From the NCBI GenBank assembly GCA_047621305.1, contig JBLHNB010000002.1:75987-139986 (forward strand): a stretch of 64,000 bases of DNA, read 5' to 3'. The position numbers were made by a program, and so were the translations under genes. The notes beneath the pieces are model-generated. The model was given only the letters and a program-made list of their open reading frames with translations, was not told where the DNA came from and searched no databases. Below are positions 18,735 to 28,304 of this stretch, in pieces. Numbering within the stretch: position 1 is the first letter of the stretch; every line of letters starts with the position of its first letter. This stretch comes from Colwellia_A sp047621305. GTDB taxonomy: Bacteria; Pseudomonadota; Gammaproteobacteria; Enterobacterales; Alteromonadaceae.

Positions 18735-19961
18735 TTAATCAATGAATGCCGCTTTAAAAAAGCCTAATAAATTAATGTTAAATTCTTCGGGCTTAATACA
18801 ATAATCAATTTGGTCGTTATTTTTGGGTTTACTTAAATCCACTTCTGTCATTGCAATAGCTTGATTTAAACGGGTATTATAAAAAACACGTACAAAAGGC
18901 TGGAGCGGTTTACTGTGATTGATTTTACTGATTAAACCGAGCTTGCCACTATTAAGTTTTACTAAGGTTCCTACGGGGTATAACCCCAAACATTGTATAA
19001 ATTGTTCAACGAGTTCTTTGTCATAACTATCAGGTGCTTCATTTATCAAGTTCTTAAAAGCTTGAATAGGGTGCATACTTACTTTATAAATGCGCTCTGC
19101 TGTCATGGCATCATAACTATCAACAATCGCTATCATACGCCCGTATTTTGAAATGGCTTCACCGGTAAGTTTATAAGGGTAGCCTTGACCATTGAGGCGC
19201 TCATGGTGCTCTTTCACCATACTCATCACGATATGAGAAATGTCAGGTATATCTTCTAGAATTTTTACGCCTAAAGGAACATGTTTTTTCATTTCTTCAA
19301 GTTCATCAGCCGTGTATTTTCCAGGCTTGTTTAAGATATGATCGGGTATGAATACTTTACCGATATCATGTAAAAAAGCACCTAAAGCGATTTGTTCAAT
19401 TAGTGTTCTTTCTATAGCTAAGTGTTTACAAAAAATGGTCATTAAAATAGATACATTCAGTGCATGTTCAATTAAGTAGTCACTTTTTTGTCTGAGACGT
19501 GACATACAAGATAAGGCATCTTGGTTACGAAATATTGAATCGACAATAGCATCAGTACTTTCTTGTACCTCTTTAATATTAATGGTTTTTTGTTTAGTTA
19601 GGTCATCTAATATTTTTTTTTGTAATACTTTAGCTGCAGAGTATAACTGGCTGGATTTTTTCATTTCCTGGTCGAGTGAGACGGTTGTTTGTTGTATTTT
19701 TACTTCATTTATTTTAGCTGTTAGCTCTATCTTAGCCGTATTTTTTGCTGATTCTTTTGTTCTTGATGGGTCAATAACAACGCGAGTTACTCCAGACTTG
19801 GTCAGTTTAACTATACTTTCTGCTTTTGAAATGTAGCCTTCAGACTTAATGGAAATATTTTTTTGACCTGTGGTAATCGATAATACATACATGCCAATTT
19901 GTAATTGGCTTATTGGAATGTCTTTTGGGCTGTTTGGATCAGTATTGTAATTATCTTGCAT
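18735..19961 (-). CDS. HD-GYP domain phosphodiesterase (cyclic di-GMP)
   Basis: 408 residues. The N-terminal DUF3391-type region (about 12-75, ISQLQIGMYVLSI) precedes an HD-GYP domain (about 150-320) with HALNVS, FLHDIGK, HHERLNGQGYP and DSYDAMTAER. The HD and GYP residues are all present, so breakdown of cyclic di-GMP is likely. The protein is soluble. It ends 18 bases from the end of the convergent GspA-like gene. An AAGAG site precedes its start. Confidence 0.92.
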   Translation of the reverse strand: MQDNYNTDPNSPKDIPISQLQIGMYVLSITTGQKNISIKSEGYISKAESIVKLTKSGVTRVVIDPSRTKESAKNTAKIELTAKINEVKIQQTTVSLDQEMKKSSQLYSAAKVLQKKILDDLTKQKTINIKEVQESTDAIVDSIFRNQDALSCMSRLRQKSDYLIEHALNVSILMTIFCKHLAIERTLIEQIALGAFLHDIGKVFIPDHILNKPGKYTADELEEMKKHVPLGVKILEDIPDISHIVMSMVKEHHERLNGQGYPYKLTGEAISKYGRMIAIVDSYDAMTAERIYKVSMHPIQAFKNLINEAPDSYDKELVEQFIQCLGLYPVGTLVKLNSGKLGLISKINHSKPLQPFVRVFYNTRLNQAIAMTEVDLSKPKNNDQIDYCIKPEEFNINLLGFFKAAFID

Positions 19962-19985
19962 CTATAGGCTCTTTTTAAGTTTATA

Positions 19986-20015
19986 CCCATCGGATAAAAA
20001 AATTTGTCCGATGGG
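19986..20015 (-). terminator. hairpin downstream of the leu operon
   Basis: CCCATCGGA (19986-19994) and TCCGATGGG (20007-20015) form a perfect 9-bp stem. It lies between the end of leuD and the HD-GYP start and may terminate leu transcription, although the T-run sits in the loop rather than after the stem. Confidence 0.5.
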
Positions 20016-20100
20016 TGATAATGCAAAATAAGGGGTAATGTCGCCCTAGGTAGTTATGGGTATATTATTTAGCTGTTATTTAACTATTATTTAGTTATGA

Positions 20101-20697
20101 CTACTGCCATACCGGCATTTTTTCTTCAAACGCTTTAATTTTTTCAAGTTTATTTAATGTCCAACCAACACTATCAATACCTTGCTCTAAACAATACTTA
20201 TGAAAGTTGTCGATACTAAAATTGTAGACTGTTTTATCGAAACTCACCTTGTTATTAAGCAAATCAATGGTTAATGATAGTTCGTTATTAGCCGCTTGAG
20301 CAAATAACGCATTAATTTCTTGTTCACTTAATATAATAGGAAGCAGACCAATATTAATGCAATTACCATAAAAAATATCAGCAAAACTGGGCGCTATAAT
20401 CACTTTAAAACCATATTCTTCTAATGCCCATGGCGCATGCTCACGGCTTGAGCCACAACCAAAATTTTCACGGGTTAATAAAATGCTAGCCCCTTGATAT
20501 TGTGGTTTATTTAAAATGAATTCAGGGTTATTCTCCTTGCCAGAAACATCTAAATAACGCCAGTCATGAAATAAATGCTGACCAAAGCCAATGCGTTCAG
20601 TTTTTTGTAAAAATTGCTTGGGAATGATCTGATCGGTATCCACGTTTGCTGCATCTAAAGGAACAACTAAACCTGTATGTGTCGTAAACTTTTCCAT
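20101..20697 (-). CDS. leuD: 3-isopropylmalate dehydratase small subunit
   Basis: 198 residues, the usual size. With LeuC it isomerises 2-isopropylmalate to 3-isopropylmalate in leucine synthesis. The motif RENFGCGSSREHAPWAL marks the aconitase swivel domain. It lies 11 bases after leuC and is the last gene of leuABCD. A good AAGGAA site precedes the ATG. Confidence 0.97.
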   Translation of the reverse strand: MEKFTTHTGLVVPLDAANVDTDQIIPKQFLQKTERIGFGQHLFHDWRYLDVSGKENNPEFILNKPQYQGASILLTRENFGCGSSREHAPWALEEYGFKVIIAPSFADIFYGNCINIGLLPIILSEQEINALFAQAANNELSLTIDLLNNKVSFDKTVYNFSIDNFHKYCLEQGIDSVGWTLNKLEKIKAFEEKMPVWQ

Positions 20698-20708
20698 CTT
20701 ATTATTCC

Positions 20709-22121
20709 TTATGAATTTAAATCAACAAAATGACCCGTAATTGCTGATGCAGCGGCAAGTTCAGGGCTAACTAAGTGGGTGCGACTACCACGACCTTGAC
20801 GACCTACAAAGTTACGATTACTCGTCGATGCACAGCGATCGCCTTCTGCAAGCACATCATCATTCATGCCTAAACACATTGAGCATCCCGGTAAACGCCA
20901 TTCAAAACCAGCATTGCTAAATATTTTATCTAAACCTTCAGCTTCAGCTTGCTCTTTTACCCGATACGAACCCGGCACTACAATCGCGTCAACACCGGCG
21001 CAAACTGATTTCCCTTGTGCTTGATATTTTTCAACAATACTAGCGGCGGCGCGTAAATCTTCTATACGTGAATTAGTACACGAGCCAATAAAAACTTTGT
21101 TGATACTAATATCCGTCATTTTAGTGCCTGCAGTTAAGCCCATATAAGCTAACGCGGCCGTACATGACTCTTTTTCTACGGGGTCGGTAAAGTCGTCAGG
21201 CGATGGCACAACATTGTCGACAGAAGTAACTTGCCCAGGGGTTGTTCCCCAAGTGATTTGTGTTTTGATGTCTTCAGCGTTTAAGGTTAATACACTATCA
21301 AATTCAGCACCTTCATCGGTCTTCAATTGCTTCCAGTCGCTAACGGCTTGTTGCCAAACATCTCCTTTAGGTGCGTATTCTTTACCTTCTAAATAATCAA
21401 AGGTGGTTTTATCTGGCGCAATTAAACCGGCTTTGGCGCCAAATTCAATACTCATATTACAAACCGTCATGCGCTCTTCCATGGTAAGTGCTGTAATAGC
21501 GCTACCACAGTATTCAACGACGTAACCCGTAGCGCCTGCACTACCGGTTTTTCCGATAATAGCTAAGATAATATCCTTTGCACTAATACCGGTACCGACT
21601 TTACCATTGACTTCTATTTTCATGGTTTTAGCTTTGGTTTGACGCAAGGTTTGTGTAGCAAAAACATGCTCAACTTCTGAGGTGCCAATACCAAAAGCTA
21701 ATGCGCCAAAAGCACCATGAGTTGCGGTATGTGAATCACCACAAACAATAATAGTGCCGGGTAGGGTTAGCCCTAATTCTGGTCCTATAACATGAACAAT
21801 ACCTTGGTTTTTATGACCCATACCAAATAGCTCAATACCAAACTCTTTACAGTTTTTCTCTAACGTTCTTAATTGATTGGCGGCGCCTTCGCCAGCTGCG
21901 TCAATTTCGATTGAACGAGTAGAAATATTGTGATCCATGGTTGCTATGGTACGTTCAGGATGACGGACAGGGCGATTATGAAACTTTAAATTAGCAAAAG
22001 CTTGTGGAGAGGTTACTTCATGGATCAAGTGACGGTCGACATAAAGTAAGGGGGTTTCACCGTCTTTTTCTTCAACAATATGTTGTTGCCATAATTTTTC
22101 GTATAAGGTTGTTGCTGACAT
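20709..22121 (-). CDS. leuC: 3-isopropylmalate dehydratase large subunit
   Basis: 470 residues. It is the catalytic aconitase-family subunit carrying the 4Fe-4S cluster; the cluster Cys residues are in IGSCTNSR and GCSMCLGMN. SHTATHGAFGALAFGIGTSE is also typical. It begins 2 bases after the leuB stop, so the two are translationally coupled. Confidence 0.97.
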   Translation of the reverse strand: MSATTLYEKLWQQHIVEEKDGETPLLYVDRHLIHEVTSPQAFANLKFHNRPVRHPERTIATMDHNISTRSIEIDAAGEGAANQLRTLEKNCKEFGIELFGMGHKNQGIVHVIGPELGLTLPGTIIVCGDSHTATHGAFGALAFGIGTSEVEHVFATQTLRQTKAKTMKIEVNGKVGTGISAKDIILAIIGKTGSAGATGYVVEYCGSAITALTMEERMTVCNMSIEFGAKAGLIAPDKTTFDYLEGKEYAPKGDVWQQAVSDWKQLKTDEGAEFDSVLTLNAEDIKTQITWGTTPGQVTSVDNVVPSPDDFTDPVEKESCTAALAYMGLTAGTKMTDISINKVFIGSCTNSRIEDLRAAASIVEKYQAQGKSVCAGVDAIVVPGSYRVKEQAEAEGLDKIFSNAGFEWRLPGCSMCLGMNDDVLAEGDRCASTSNRNFVGRQGRGSRTHLVSPELAAASAITGHFVDLNS

Positions 22122-22123
22122 GG

Positions 22124-23227
22124 TTATACCTCCTTTTGATTTTGCTTAACAATATGCTGGCAAATGTACGCACCAACTTCACGGGTGCTTTTGGCGTTTT
22201 CTCTTTGGTTTGCGGGCAATAAATCAGCCGTTAAAATGCCGTTATCTAATGCACTGGCTACGGCATCTTCAATGGATTGTGCTGCGCGGCCTTCATTTAA
22301 GCTATAGCGTAGCATTAACGCTGCTGACAATATTTGTGCAATAGGGTTGGCAATACCTTGGCCTGCTATATCGGGTGCGCTGCCGCCAGCAGGTTCATAC
22401 ATACCAAAGCCATCGCTATTTAAGCTTGCAGAGGGCAATAAACCCATCGAGCCGGTGATCATGGCGCAAATATCAGAAAGAATATCGCCAAATAAGTTAG
22501 GGCATAACATCACGTCAAATTGATTAGGGTCGCGTACTAATTGCATTGCGGCGTTATCAACATATAAATGCTCTAATGCTACGTCGGGATAGCCAACAGC
22601 GACTTCTTCAACAACTTGACGCCATAATTGACTGGTCGCTAATACATTAGCTTTATCTACGGAAGTGACTTTTTTATTACGTTTTTGTGCCGCTTTAAAC
22701 GCTAAGTGCGCAATACGCTTTATTTCACGACGAGAGTAAAACATTGAGTCAAAACCCGTTTCATCTTCGCCTTCGCCGCGACGACCTTTAGGCTCACCAA
22801 AATAGATATCACCTGTTAATTCACGGATCACTAAAACGTCAAAACCTTGCGCTGAAATATCGCTTCGCAGTGTTGATAGTGATGATAATGCGGGTTGTAA
22901 CGTCGCAGGGCGCATATTACAAAATAAATCAAAATGACTACGTAAGCCTAATAAAGCACAACGTTCAGGTTGTTCAGTGGGTGGCAAGTTTGCCCATTTA
23001 GGACCGCCGACTGAGCCAAATAAAATGGCATCGGCTTGTTCACAGCCTATTTTTGTTTCATTGGGAAAAGCATTACCGTGGTTATCAATGGCCGCTCCCC
23101 CAATGTCGTAATCTTTGGTGCTAATTTCGATATCAAATTTATTGGCGATAGTGGTTAATACTTTTTTAGCTTCAACCATTACTTCCGGGCCGATACCGTC
23201 TCCGGCTAATATTGCTATGTTTGACAT
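22124..23227 (-). CDS. leuB: 3-isopropylmalate dehydrogenase
   Basis: 367 residues. NAD-dependent oxidative decarboxylation of 3-isopropylmalate in leucine synthesis. ILAGDGIGPEVM at the N-terminus, the substrate-binding Arg residues in LLGLRSHFDLFCNMRP, and the metal-ligand segment FGDILSD are all present. It is the second gene of leuABCD, 39 bases after leuA. Confidence 0.97.
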   Translation of the reverse strand: MSNIAILAGDGIGPEVMVEAKKVLTTIANKFDIEISTKDYDIGGAAIDNHGNAFPNETKIGCEQADAILFGSVGGPKWANLPPTEQPERCALLGLRSHFDLFCNMRPATLQPALSSLSTLRSDISAQGFDVLVIRELTGDIYFGEPKGRRGEGEDETGFDSMFYSRREIKRIAHLAFKAAQKRNKKVTSVDKANVLATSQLWRQVVEEVAVGYPDVALEHLYVDNAAMQLVRDPNQFDVMLCPNLFGDILSDICAMITGSMGLLPSASLNSDGFGMYEPAGGSAPDIAGQGIANPIAQILSAALMLRYSLNEGRAAQSIEDAVASALDNGILTADLLPANQRENAKSTREVGAYICQHIVKQNQKEV

Positions 23228-23266
23228 GTTTTATACCTTTAAATAAATCTTTTAATGATTGAATTT

Positions 23267-24844
23267 TTATAGTGAAGCTTGTGCGTCATTTTTGAATGCA
23301 GCGCTAAGTTCGCTTTTTATTTCATTGATGGTGATCGCACGATGAATGTTATTTAGTGCATGAATTAACGCTTGCGCAGATGCTTCAATGACATCAGTCG
23401 CTAAACCGTAACCATGAAACATCCTACCTTGCCAAGCGACTACTAAGTCAGCTTTACCAAGGCCGTCCTCACCTTCACCTTTATTAGAGATTTTGTAATC
23501 GGCAACCTCAAAATCAATATCAACGGCTTTTTTAATGGCGCGATATAATGAATCTACCGGTCCATTTCCCGTTTCAGAAACAATATGGATTTCTTCTCCG
23601 GCTAGTAGCTTAATACTTGACGTAGAAAATTCGCCACCGCCACATTGCACGTTTAATGTTTCTAAATGGTAAAATTCTTGGTCGACACCTTGTTGTTGAA
23701 TATTAAAATGCAAAGCTTCTAAGTCATCATCAAATACTTGTCCTTTTTTATCAGCTAGTGCTAAAAAGTCGCTGTATAGATCTTCCAAGTTATAGTCGTT
23801 TTCTTGGTAGCCCAAACTTGCCATACGATGTTTAATAACATGACGACCACTACGTGAGGTTAAGTTTAATTTTGTTTTGCTGATGCCAACACTTTCTGGC
23901 GTCATAATTTCATAGGTATTGCTGGCCTTTAACATTCCGTCTTGGTGAATACCTGATGAGTGACTAAAAGCATTACCACCCACAATCGCTTTGTTTAATT
24001 GCACGGGCATATTACACAACTGACTGACTAATTTTGAGGTGCGAGCGATTTCTTGATGTTTAATATTGGTGTGAACATTTAAGAAGTCTTGGCGTGTTTT
24101 CATAATCATCGCCACTTCTTCTAATGAACAATTACCGGCACGCTCCCCGATACCATTAATGGTACATTCAATTTGCCGAGCACCTGCTTGCACTGCAGAC
24201 ATTGAATTAGCAACCGCTAAACCTAAATCATTATGACAATGTACCGAAATAATGGCTTGGTCGATATTAGGTACCCGGTTAAATAATTGGGTAATAATAC
24301 CGCCAAATTCATTAGGTAGCGTATATCCTACGGTATCTGGAATATTAATAGTGGTTGCGCCCGCCTTAATTGCGCTTTCAACCATTCTACATAAATTATC
24401 AATAGGCGTACGACCTGCATCTTCACAAGAAAACTCAACGTCATCGGTAAATTTTCGTGCAAACTTTACCGCGTGAATGGCCATAGCTTCAACATCGGCG
24501 AAATCTTTTCTCAATTTTTGCTGAACATGAACATCGGAAGTAGAAATAAAGGTATGAATACGAAACTGATCCGCTACTTTTAAGGCGTCAGCACAAGCCT
24601 GAATATCACCTTCAACAGCACGGGCTAACGCACAAATACGTGAATTTTTAATGGTACGAGCTATTTGCTGAACTGATTCAAAATCACCCGGTGATGATAC
24701 CGGAAAGCCCACTTCCATAATGTCTACACCTAAGCGCTCAAGCGCCAAAGCAATTTGTAGTTTTTCATGCACCGAAAGGCTAGCATTTAGTGCCTGTTCA
24801 CCATCTCGTAAAGTGGTATCGAAAATGATAACGTTATTATCCAT
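23267..24844 (-). CDS. leuA: 2-isopropylmalate synthase
   Basis: 525 residues, the full two-domain length. It condenses acetyl-CoA with 2-oxoisovalerate, the first committed step of leucine synthesis. The catalytic DTTLRDGEQA opens the TIM barrel, VHCHNDLG and the metal His residues follow, and a C-terminal LeuA allosteric domain (about 395-515) should give leucine feedback. An AAGGGA site precedes the ATG. Transcription must pass the leader attenuator just upstream. Confidence 0.97.
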   Translation of the reverse strand: MDNNVIIFDTTLRDGEQALNASLSVHEKLQIALALERLGVDIMEVGFPVSSPGDFESVQQIARTIKNSRICALARAVEGDIQACADALKVADQFRIHTFISTSDVHVQQKLRKDFADVEAMAIHAVKFARKFTDDVEFSCEDAGRTPIDNLCRMVESAIKAGATTINIPDTVGYTLPNEFGGIITQLFNRVPNIDQAIISVHCHNDLGLAVANSMSAVQAGARQIECTINGIGERAGNCSLEEVAMIMKTRQDFLNVHTNIKHQEIARTSKLVSQLCNMPVQLNKAIVGGNAFSHSSGIHQDGMLKASNTYEIMTPESVGISKTKLNLTSRSGRHVIKHRMASLGYQENDYNLEDLYSDFLALADKKGQVFDDDLEALHFNIQQQGVDQEFYHLETLNVQCGGGEFSTSSIKLLAGEEIHIVSETGNGPVDSLYRAIKKAVDIDFEVADYKISNKGEGEDGLGKADLVVAWQGRMFHGYGLATDVIEASAQALIHALNNIHRAITINEIKSELSAAFKNDAQASL

Positions 24845-24903
24845 GTGCCATCCCTTAATAATGTAATGTACTTAGTTATTCGCGTTTTAAATAAACAACA
24901 GGC

Positions 24904-24936
24904 ATAAAAAAACCCGCATGGGTAAACGCGGGTTTT
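24904..24936 (-). terminator. leu attenuator terminator
   Basis: On the minus strand, AAAACCCGC (24936-24928) pairs perfectly with GCGGGTTTT (24917-24909), and more T's follow. It lies between the leader peptide and leuA, so it works as a transcription attenuator. Confidence 0.9.
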
Positions 24937-24980
24937 AGTCTTTTTTTTCTTTCTATTTATTTAATTAGAAGCAATAAAAA

Positions 24981-25043
24981 CTATCCGCGTATGATTAATA
25001 CGAGGAGGAGGAGAATGCTTAATGTGCTAACTAAATATCTCAT
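24981..25043 (-). CDS. leuL: leu operon leader peptide
   Basis: A 20-residue frame ending in TAG reads MRYLVSTLS, then I-L-L-L-L-V-L-I-I-R-G. It has four CTC leucine codons in a row followed by Val, Leu, Ile, Ile. This is the classic attenuation leader: when charged Leu-tRNA is short, ribosomes stall on the CTC run and an alternative fold prevents the downstream terminator (24904-24936). It lies 45 bases upstream of that terminator and 137 bases before leuA. CTC is otherwise uncommon in this AT-rich DNA, which would sharpen the stall. The ribosome site is weak. Confidence 0.88.
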   Translation of the reverse strand: MRYLVSTLSILLLLVLIIRG

Positions 25044-25069
25044 GTTTTGTTCATTTATTTCAGAAGTGA

Positions 25070-25103
25070 TCTATTAGTAACGTATTTACTCAGATCTTGT
25101 CAA
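25070..25103 (-). promoter_or_regulatory. candidate leu promoter
   Basis: A perfect TTGACA -35 box lies on the minus strand (25103-25098). The best -10 candidates 17-19 bases further on are weaker (ACTAAT). Transcription would start about 25-30 bases before the leader peptide. Confidence 0.5.
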
Positions 25104-25744
25104 TTAAAACTTTAGGACGTTTAGCTATTTAGTGAGCATCATTAGTTATATACAGGTACCACTTCACATATAATGGAGTGATTAGGTATGATGTTGAGAT
25201 GAAAAATCAGCGGATAAGGTTGATCTCTGATATGATATTTATTACTACTAAGTGGTTGTTTATTTTATATTGTTTCAAAAAATTATCATTAAGTGCGCGC
25301 TTAAATACGAAAGCTGAAATTATCTAACTCAAGAGTAAGTACTGTTTGGGATAATTAAGCAGGTCAATAGCTTATTTTACTTAATTCGACTTTGCCGCAG
25401 TGAACTACGTCCAACATCAGACCGTGGCGGTAATAGGATTGTGAACCTATGATTGTAGAACAACACAAAAGGAGTGAACCAAGGCAAGTTCAATGATGTA
25501 TAAATATCTTCTACAAAAGTCTAATACCGACTTATAATATCGTTTATAACACTCAAAAACGAGCGGCTATGTGAGCAAGAACTTATCCTGCTTACGCTGC
25601 CAAATAAGTGTTCTACTGTAGTATATCGCCCTTATAAACAAGGTTTAAGCCACATCAACAATGTCTTTTTAAGCGATTAGTACACCATTTTAATAGAAAT
25701 ACCGTTTACTTAAAACGTCTGCCTAATAGAAAAGAGAATACCTT
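25104..25744. other. long intergenic region between leu and the MFS gene
   Basis: About 640 bases with no gene I can support. Several short stems are possible, for instance ATAGG/CCTAT near 25433-25450 and an AGAAC-to-GTTCT pairing near 25578-25614. An untranslated leader or small RNA is conceivable but not shown. Confidence 0.25.
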
Positions 25745-27820
25745 GTGATAATGACCCTTAGACCGCTTATATTGTTACTAACCAGTGGCTTTTTGCTAAT
25801 GTTAGGTTATGGATTAAGTAATATTTTATTGCCGGTACGTATGCAGAGCGACGGTGTAAGCCTGAATAATATCGGCTTAGTATTGTCGATGTTGTCTGTA
25901 GGCTTTTTGTTGGGTGCATACTACAGCCGCATGTTATTACAACGTGTTGGTCATATCAGAATATTTGCTATGTGTGGAAGCTTAACATCGGTTGCTATTT
26001 TAATTTCAGGTCTTTACCCTGAACCTTTAATGCTTGGCGCCATGAGGATAATCACAGGCTTTTGTATTGTTTGTACCAATGCCACACTCGATAGTTGGTT
26101 AAGTTATAGCGCCACTGAAAAAAATAGAGGCCGAATACTCTCTATTAATCAGATGATGATCATGACCGCACTATTTTCGGGGCAATTTTTATTAAATGTC
26201 GCTCCCATCGACGATATTACCCTATTTGTTATCTGCGGCATTTTATTTAGTTTATCTATTACCCCCATTGTCATTAGCAGACAAAAAGGTCCTCATATTG
26301 AAGATAGCCAATCGATGTCTTTAATGACTGTTTTTAAGCTGTCTCCTTTAGGAGTGGTTAGCTGTTTTTATTGCGGGGTTCTCTATGCTGGTTTAATCAA
26401 TCTATTGCCTATCTTTGCCAGTCAAAACGGAGTGACCGATTTAGATTTATCAATATTTATGGGTTCAGCTATTTCTGGGGCGATCATTTTACAGTTTCCT
26501 ATTGCCTATTTTTCGGACCATTTTGATCGCCGAAAAGTGATGCTGTTTATGGTAGTAACCCTTATCGTACTATGCCTATTTGTCCCTTTTCTTATGTCCA
26601 GAGACATGTTCAAACTCAGCTTATTTACTATTGCACTAATAACCGGATTGGTTGCCTGTCTCTATCCTATGAGTATGTCTGAAACTTTTGATAAAGTATT
26701 AAAAGAGCAAATATTATCAGCAATGAGTTCATTATTATTGATCTATGCTTTAGGCAGTATTTTAGGTCCTTATCTTGCCTCTGTGGTGATGGATGCCTTT
26801 GGTAGCAGCGCCCTGTTTAGTTTTATGAGTATCACTGCATTCACCTTGTTACTTTTTATTGGTATTCGTATGAAGCTACGACAAGCTTTACCCCTTGATC
26901 AACAAGAACTCTTTTTCATGCAAACACCCAGCGGTGTAGTATCGGAATTAGATCCTCGTACACAATATGCAGAGGCAAAATTTGAAGCAACCCCAGAAGT
27001 GGAAGTAGCTATTAGTTTAGCGAGTAAAAATCCGTCGGCTGCGGTTAATATGGTTAAAGCCCTAGTGCTAAGAGACCCAAATAATGCTTCAAATCTAGCT
27101 GCGGCATTAAGTACTATAGACACTATCGACATCAGTAAATTATATGCAGCGATAACATCAGCAGCCCCACAAATGAGTATTCATATTGCTCAAGCTTTAA
27201 CGACGGCTTCTCCTGAGCAAGCCGATCAACTGGTTGATTGGATCACTTCTGAATACCCAGATCAATTTACTAACATTGTTGTCGCGATTGCTAATGCCAT
27301 GCCTGATAACGGTATTGATTTAATGGAATTAGCTGCTGAAAATATGGCTGAAGCATACCCGAGTGAACTACTGGAAATGACGGGAGAGTACATGACAAAT
27401 TTTTCAGACTCTTTAGATGCAATGCGCCCAATCGATAGAATAGCAGCTTCGTCTGAAAATACGGCAACAGAGCTTTATAATCGTTTAACCGATGTTGCTC
27501 CTGAGCAATCAGCAGAACTTGCCTTTGCGGTATCAGAATCACTGCCTGCATCGTCAAATGATGTGGCCGAAGCTTATGTTAAAAACTTAATTGATAGTGA
27601 GCAAGAAGATGGATTAGACAATATTGAGCATGCCGCCAATAGCTATGTTAATCACATTGTTGAAAGTATCCCTGAGCATGCGGTAGATATTGCGAGTACC
27701 TTTGTAGACTCTTTCCCCGAAGTTGCCTCTGACATGCTCGAAATATTGCAAGAATCAGACGATATTGAAGACAGTGAGTTAACAACTTCTCTTGATGATA
27801 AACCGTTAAAATCCGTTTAG
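25745..27820 (+). CDS. MFS transporter with long C-terminal helical-repeat extension
   Basis: 691 residues from GTG (an AAGAG site 8 bases upstream favours it over the ATG at 25751). Residues 1-385 are a 12-helix major facilitator domain of the YcaD-like type (GFLLMLGYGLSNILLP, RVGHIRIFAMCGS, HFDRRKVM). The rest (about 410-685) is unlike transporters. It holds about a dozen short units of 15-18 residues beginning with a Pro-containing turn (ASPEQADQL, YPDQFTNIV, MPDNGIDLM, IPEHAVDIA, FPEVASDML) followed by an amphipathic helix. That predicts an acidic cytosolic helical solenoid. Substrate and tail function are unknown. Codon use does not look foreign. Confidence 0.85.
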   Translation: MIMTLRPLILLLTSGFLLMLGYGLSNILLPVRMQSDGVSLNNIGLVLSMLSVGFLLGAYYSRMLLQRVGHIRIFAMCGSLTSVAILISGLYPEPLMLGAMRIITGFCIVCTNATLDSWLSYSATEKNRGRILSINQMMIMTALFSGQFLLNVAPIDDITLFVICGILFSLSITPIVISRQKGPHIEDSQSMSLMTVFKLSPLGVVSCFYCGVLYAGLINLLPIFASQNGVTDLDLSIFMGSAISGAIILQFPIAYFSDHFDRRKVMLFMVVTLIVLCLFVPFLMSRDMFKLSLFTIALITGLVACLYPMSMSETFDKVLKEQILSAMSSLLLIYALGSILGPYLASVVMDAFGSSALFSFMSITAFTLLLFIGIRMKLRQALPLDQQELFFMQTPSGVVSELDPRTQYAEAKFEATPEVEVAISLASKNPSAAVNMVKALVLRDPNNASNLAAALSTIDTIDISKLYAAITSAAPQMSIHIAQALTTASPEQADQLVDWITSEYPDQFTNIVVAIANAMPDNGIDLMELAAENMAEAYPSELLEMTGEYMTNFSDSLDAMRPIDRIAASSENTATELYNRLTDVAPEQSAELAFAVSESLPASSNDVAEAYVKNLIDSEQEDGLDNIEHAANSYVNHIVESIPEHAVDIASTFVDSFPEVASDMLEILQESDDIEDSELTTSLDDKPLKSV

Positions 27821-28304
27821 AGCGGTAATTAAAAACAGTCACACAAAGACGCACTGGTTATCTTAAACGTTCCTTAAATATTTCTAGAAGAAGCTAAAAA
27901 GTAATAACTTCCCCCCCAATATTACAGTTGTAGGGGGGAGCTGATCTAGTTGAGAAGAAAGTACTACAATAGCGCTAGCTGTCATTCTTGCCAATATTAG
28001 ACTCAATTCTTTGCTAGGCAACATTGATCACCATAGTAATTGTTTGAGTAGTTACACTTTACCACTTCATTTTTACCCTTAGTCGAATTAAAAATGGCGC
28101 TTATATTGTTAATCGTATTGCTAATCATATTGTTAAGTATGTTTTTCATCTTGGTGGCCTGCTTGATTTAAGATAAAACGATTGTGAACGATTATCTTCA
28201 ATCAGTAAATTTGATAAAATTGAACACCTAATTCTATAAAACTAAACTAAACTAAACCAAACTCGGCTAGGTTAAAGGCTAAATCGAATTCATCACAGCC
28301 AATA
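27821..28304. other. intergenic region with a C-tract/G-tract hairpin and short repeats
   Basis: Seven C (27911-27917) can pair with six G (27933-27938), but no T-run follows. A short AAACT repeat lies near 28240-28258. A possible 25-codon frame is listed separately. Confidence 0.35.
28094..28171 (+). CDS. possible 25-residue hydrophobic microprotein
   Basis: ATG to TAA, 25 codons, nearly all Leu, Ile and Val with one Cys; it would form one membrane helix. Its DNA contains about three copies of a 12-base unit (near 28101-28137), giving ILLI-VLLI-ILLS, so it may be only a tandem repeat. No clear ribosome site. It looks like an amino-acid leader, but no biosynthetic gene follows. Confidence 0.2.
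   Translation: MALILLIVLLIILLSMFFILVACLI

Noticed and set aside
25380..25744. riboswitch or known small RNA upstream of the MFS gene
   Set aside because: Some stems can be drawn but no conserved motif of a known class was found.
27291..27557. antisense frames in the MFS tail (also 27648-27854)
   Set aside because: Open only because of the biased codon pattern of the helical repeats.
27911..27938. terminator for the MFS gene
   Set aside because: The C/G stem has no T-run and lies 90 bases past the stop; kept only as a note on the intergenic entry.
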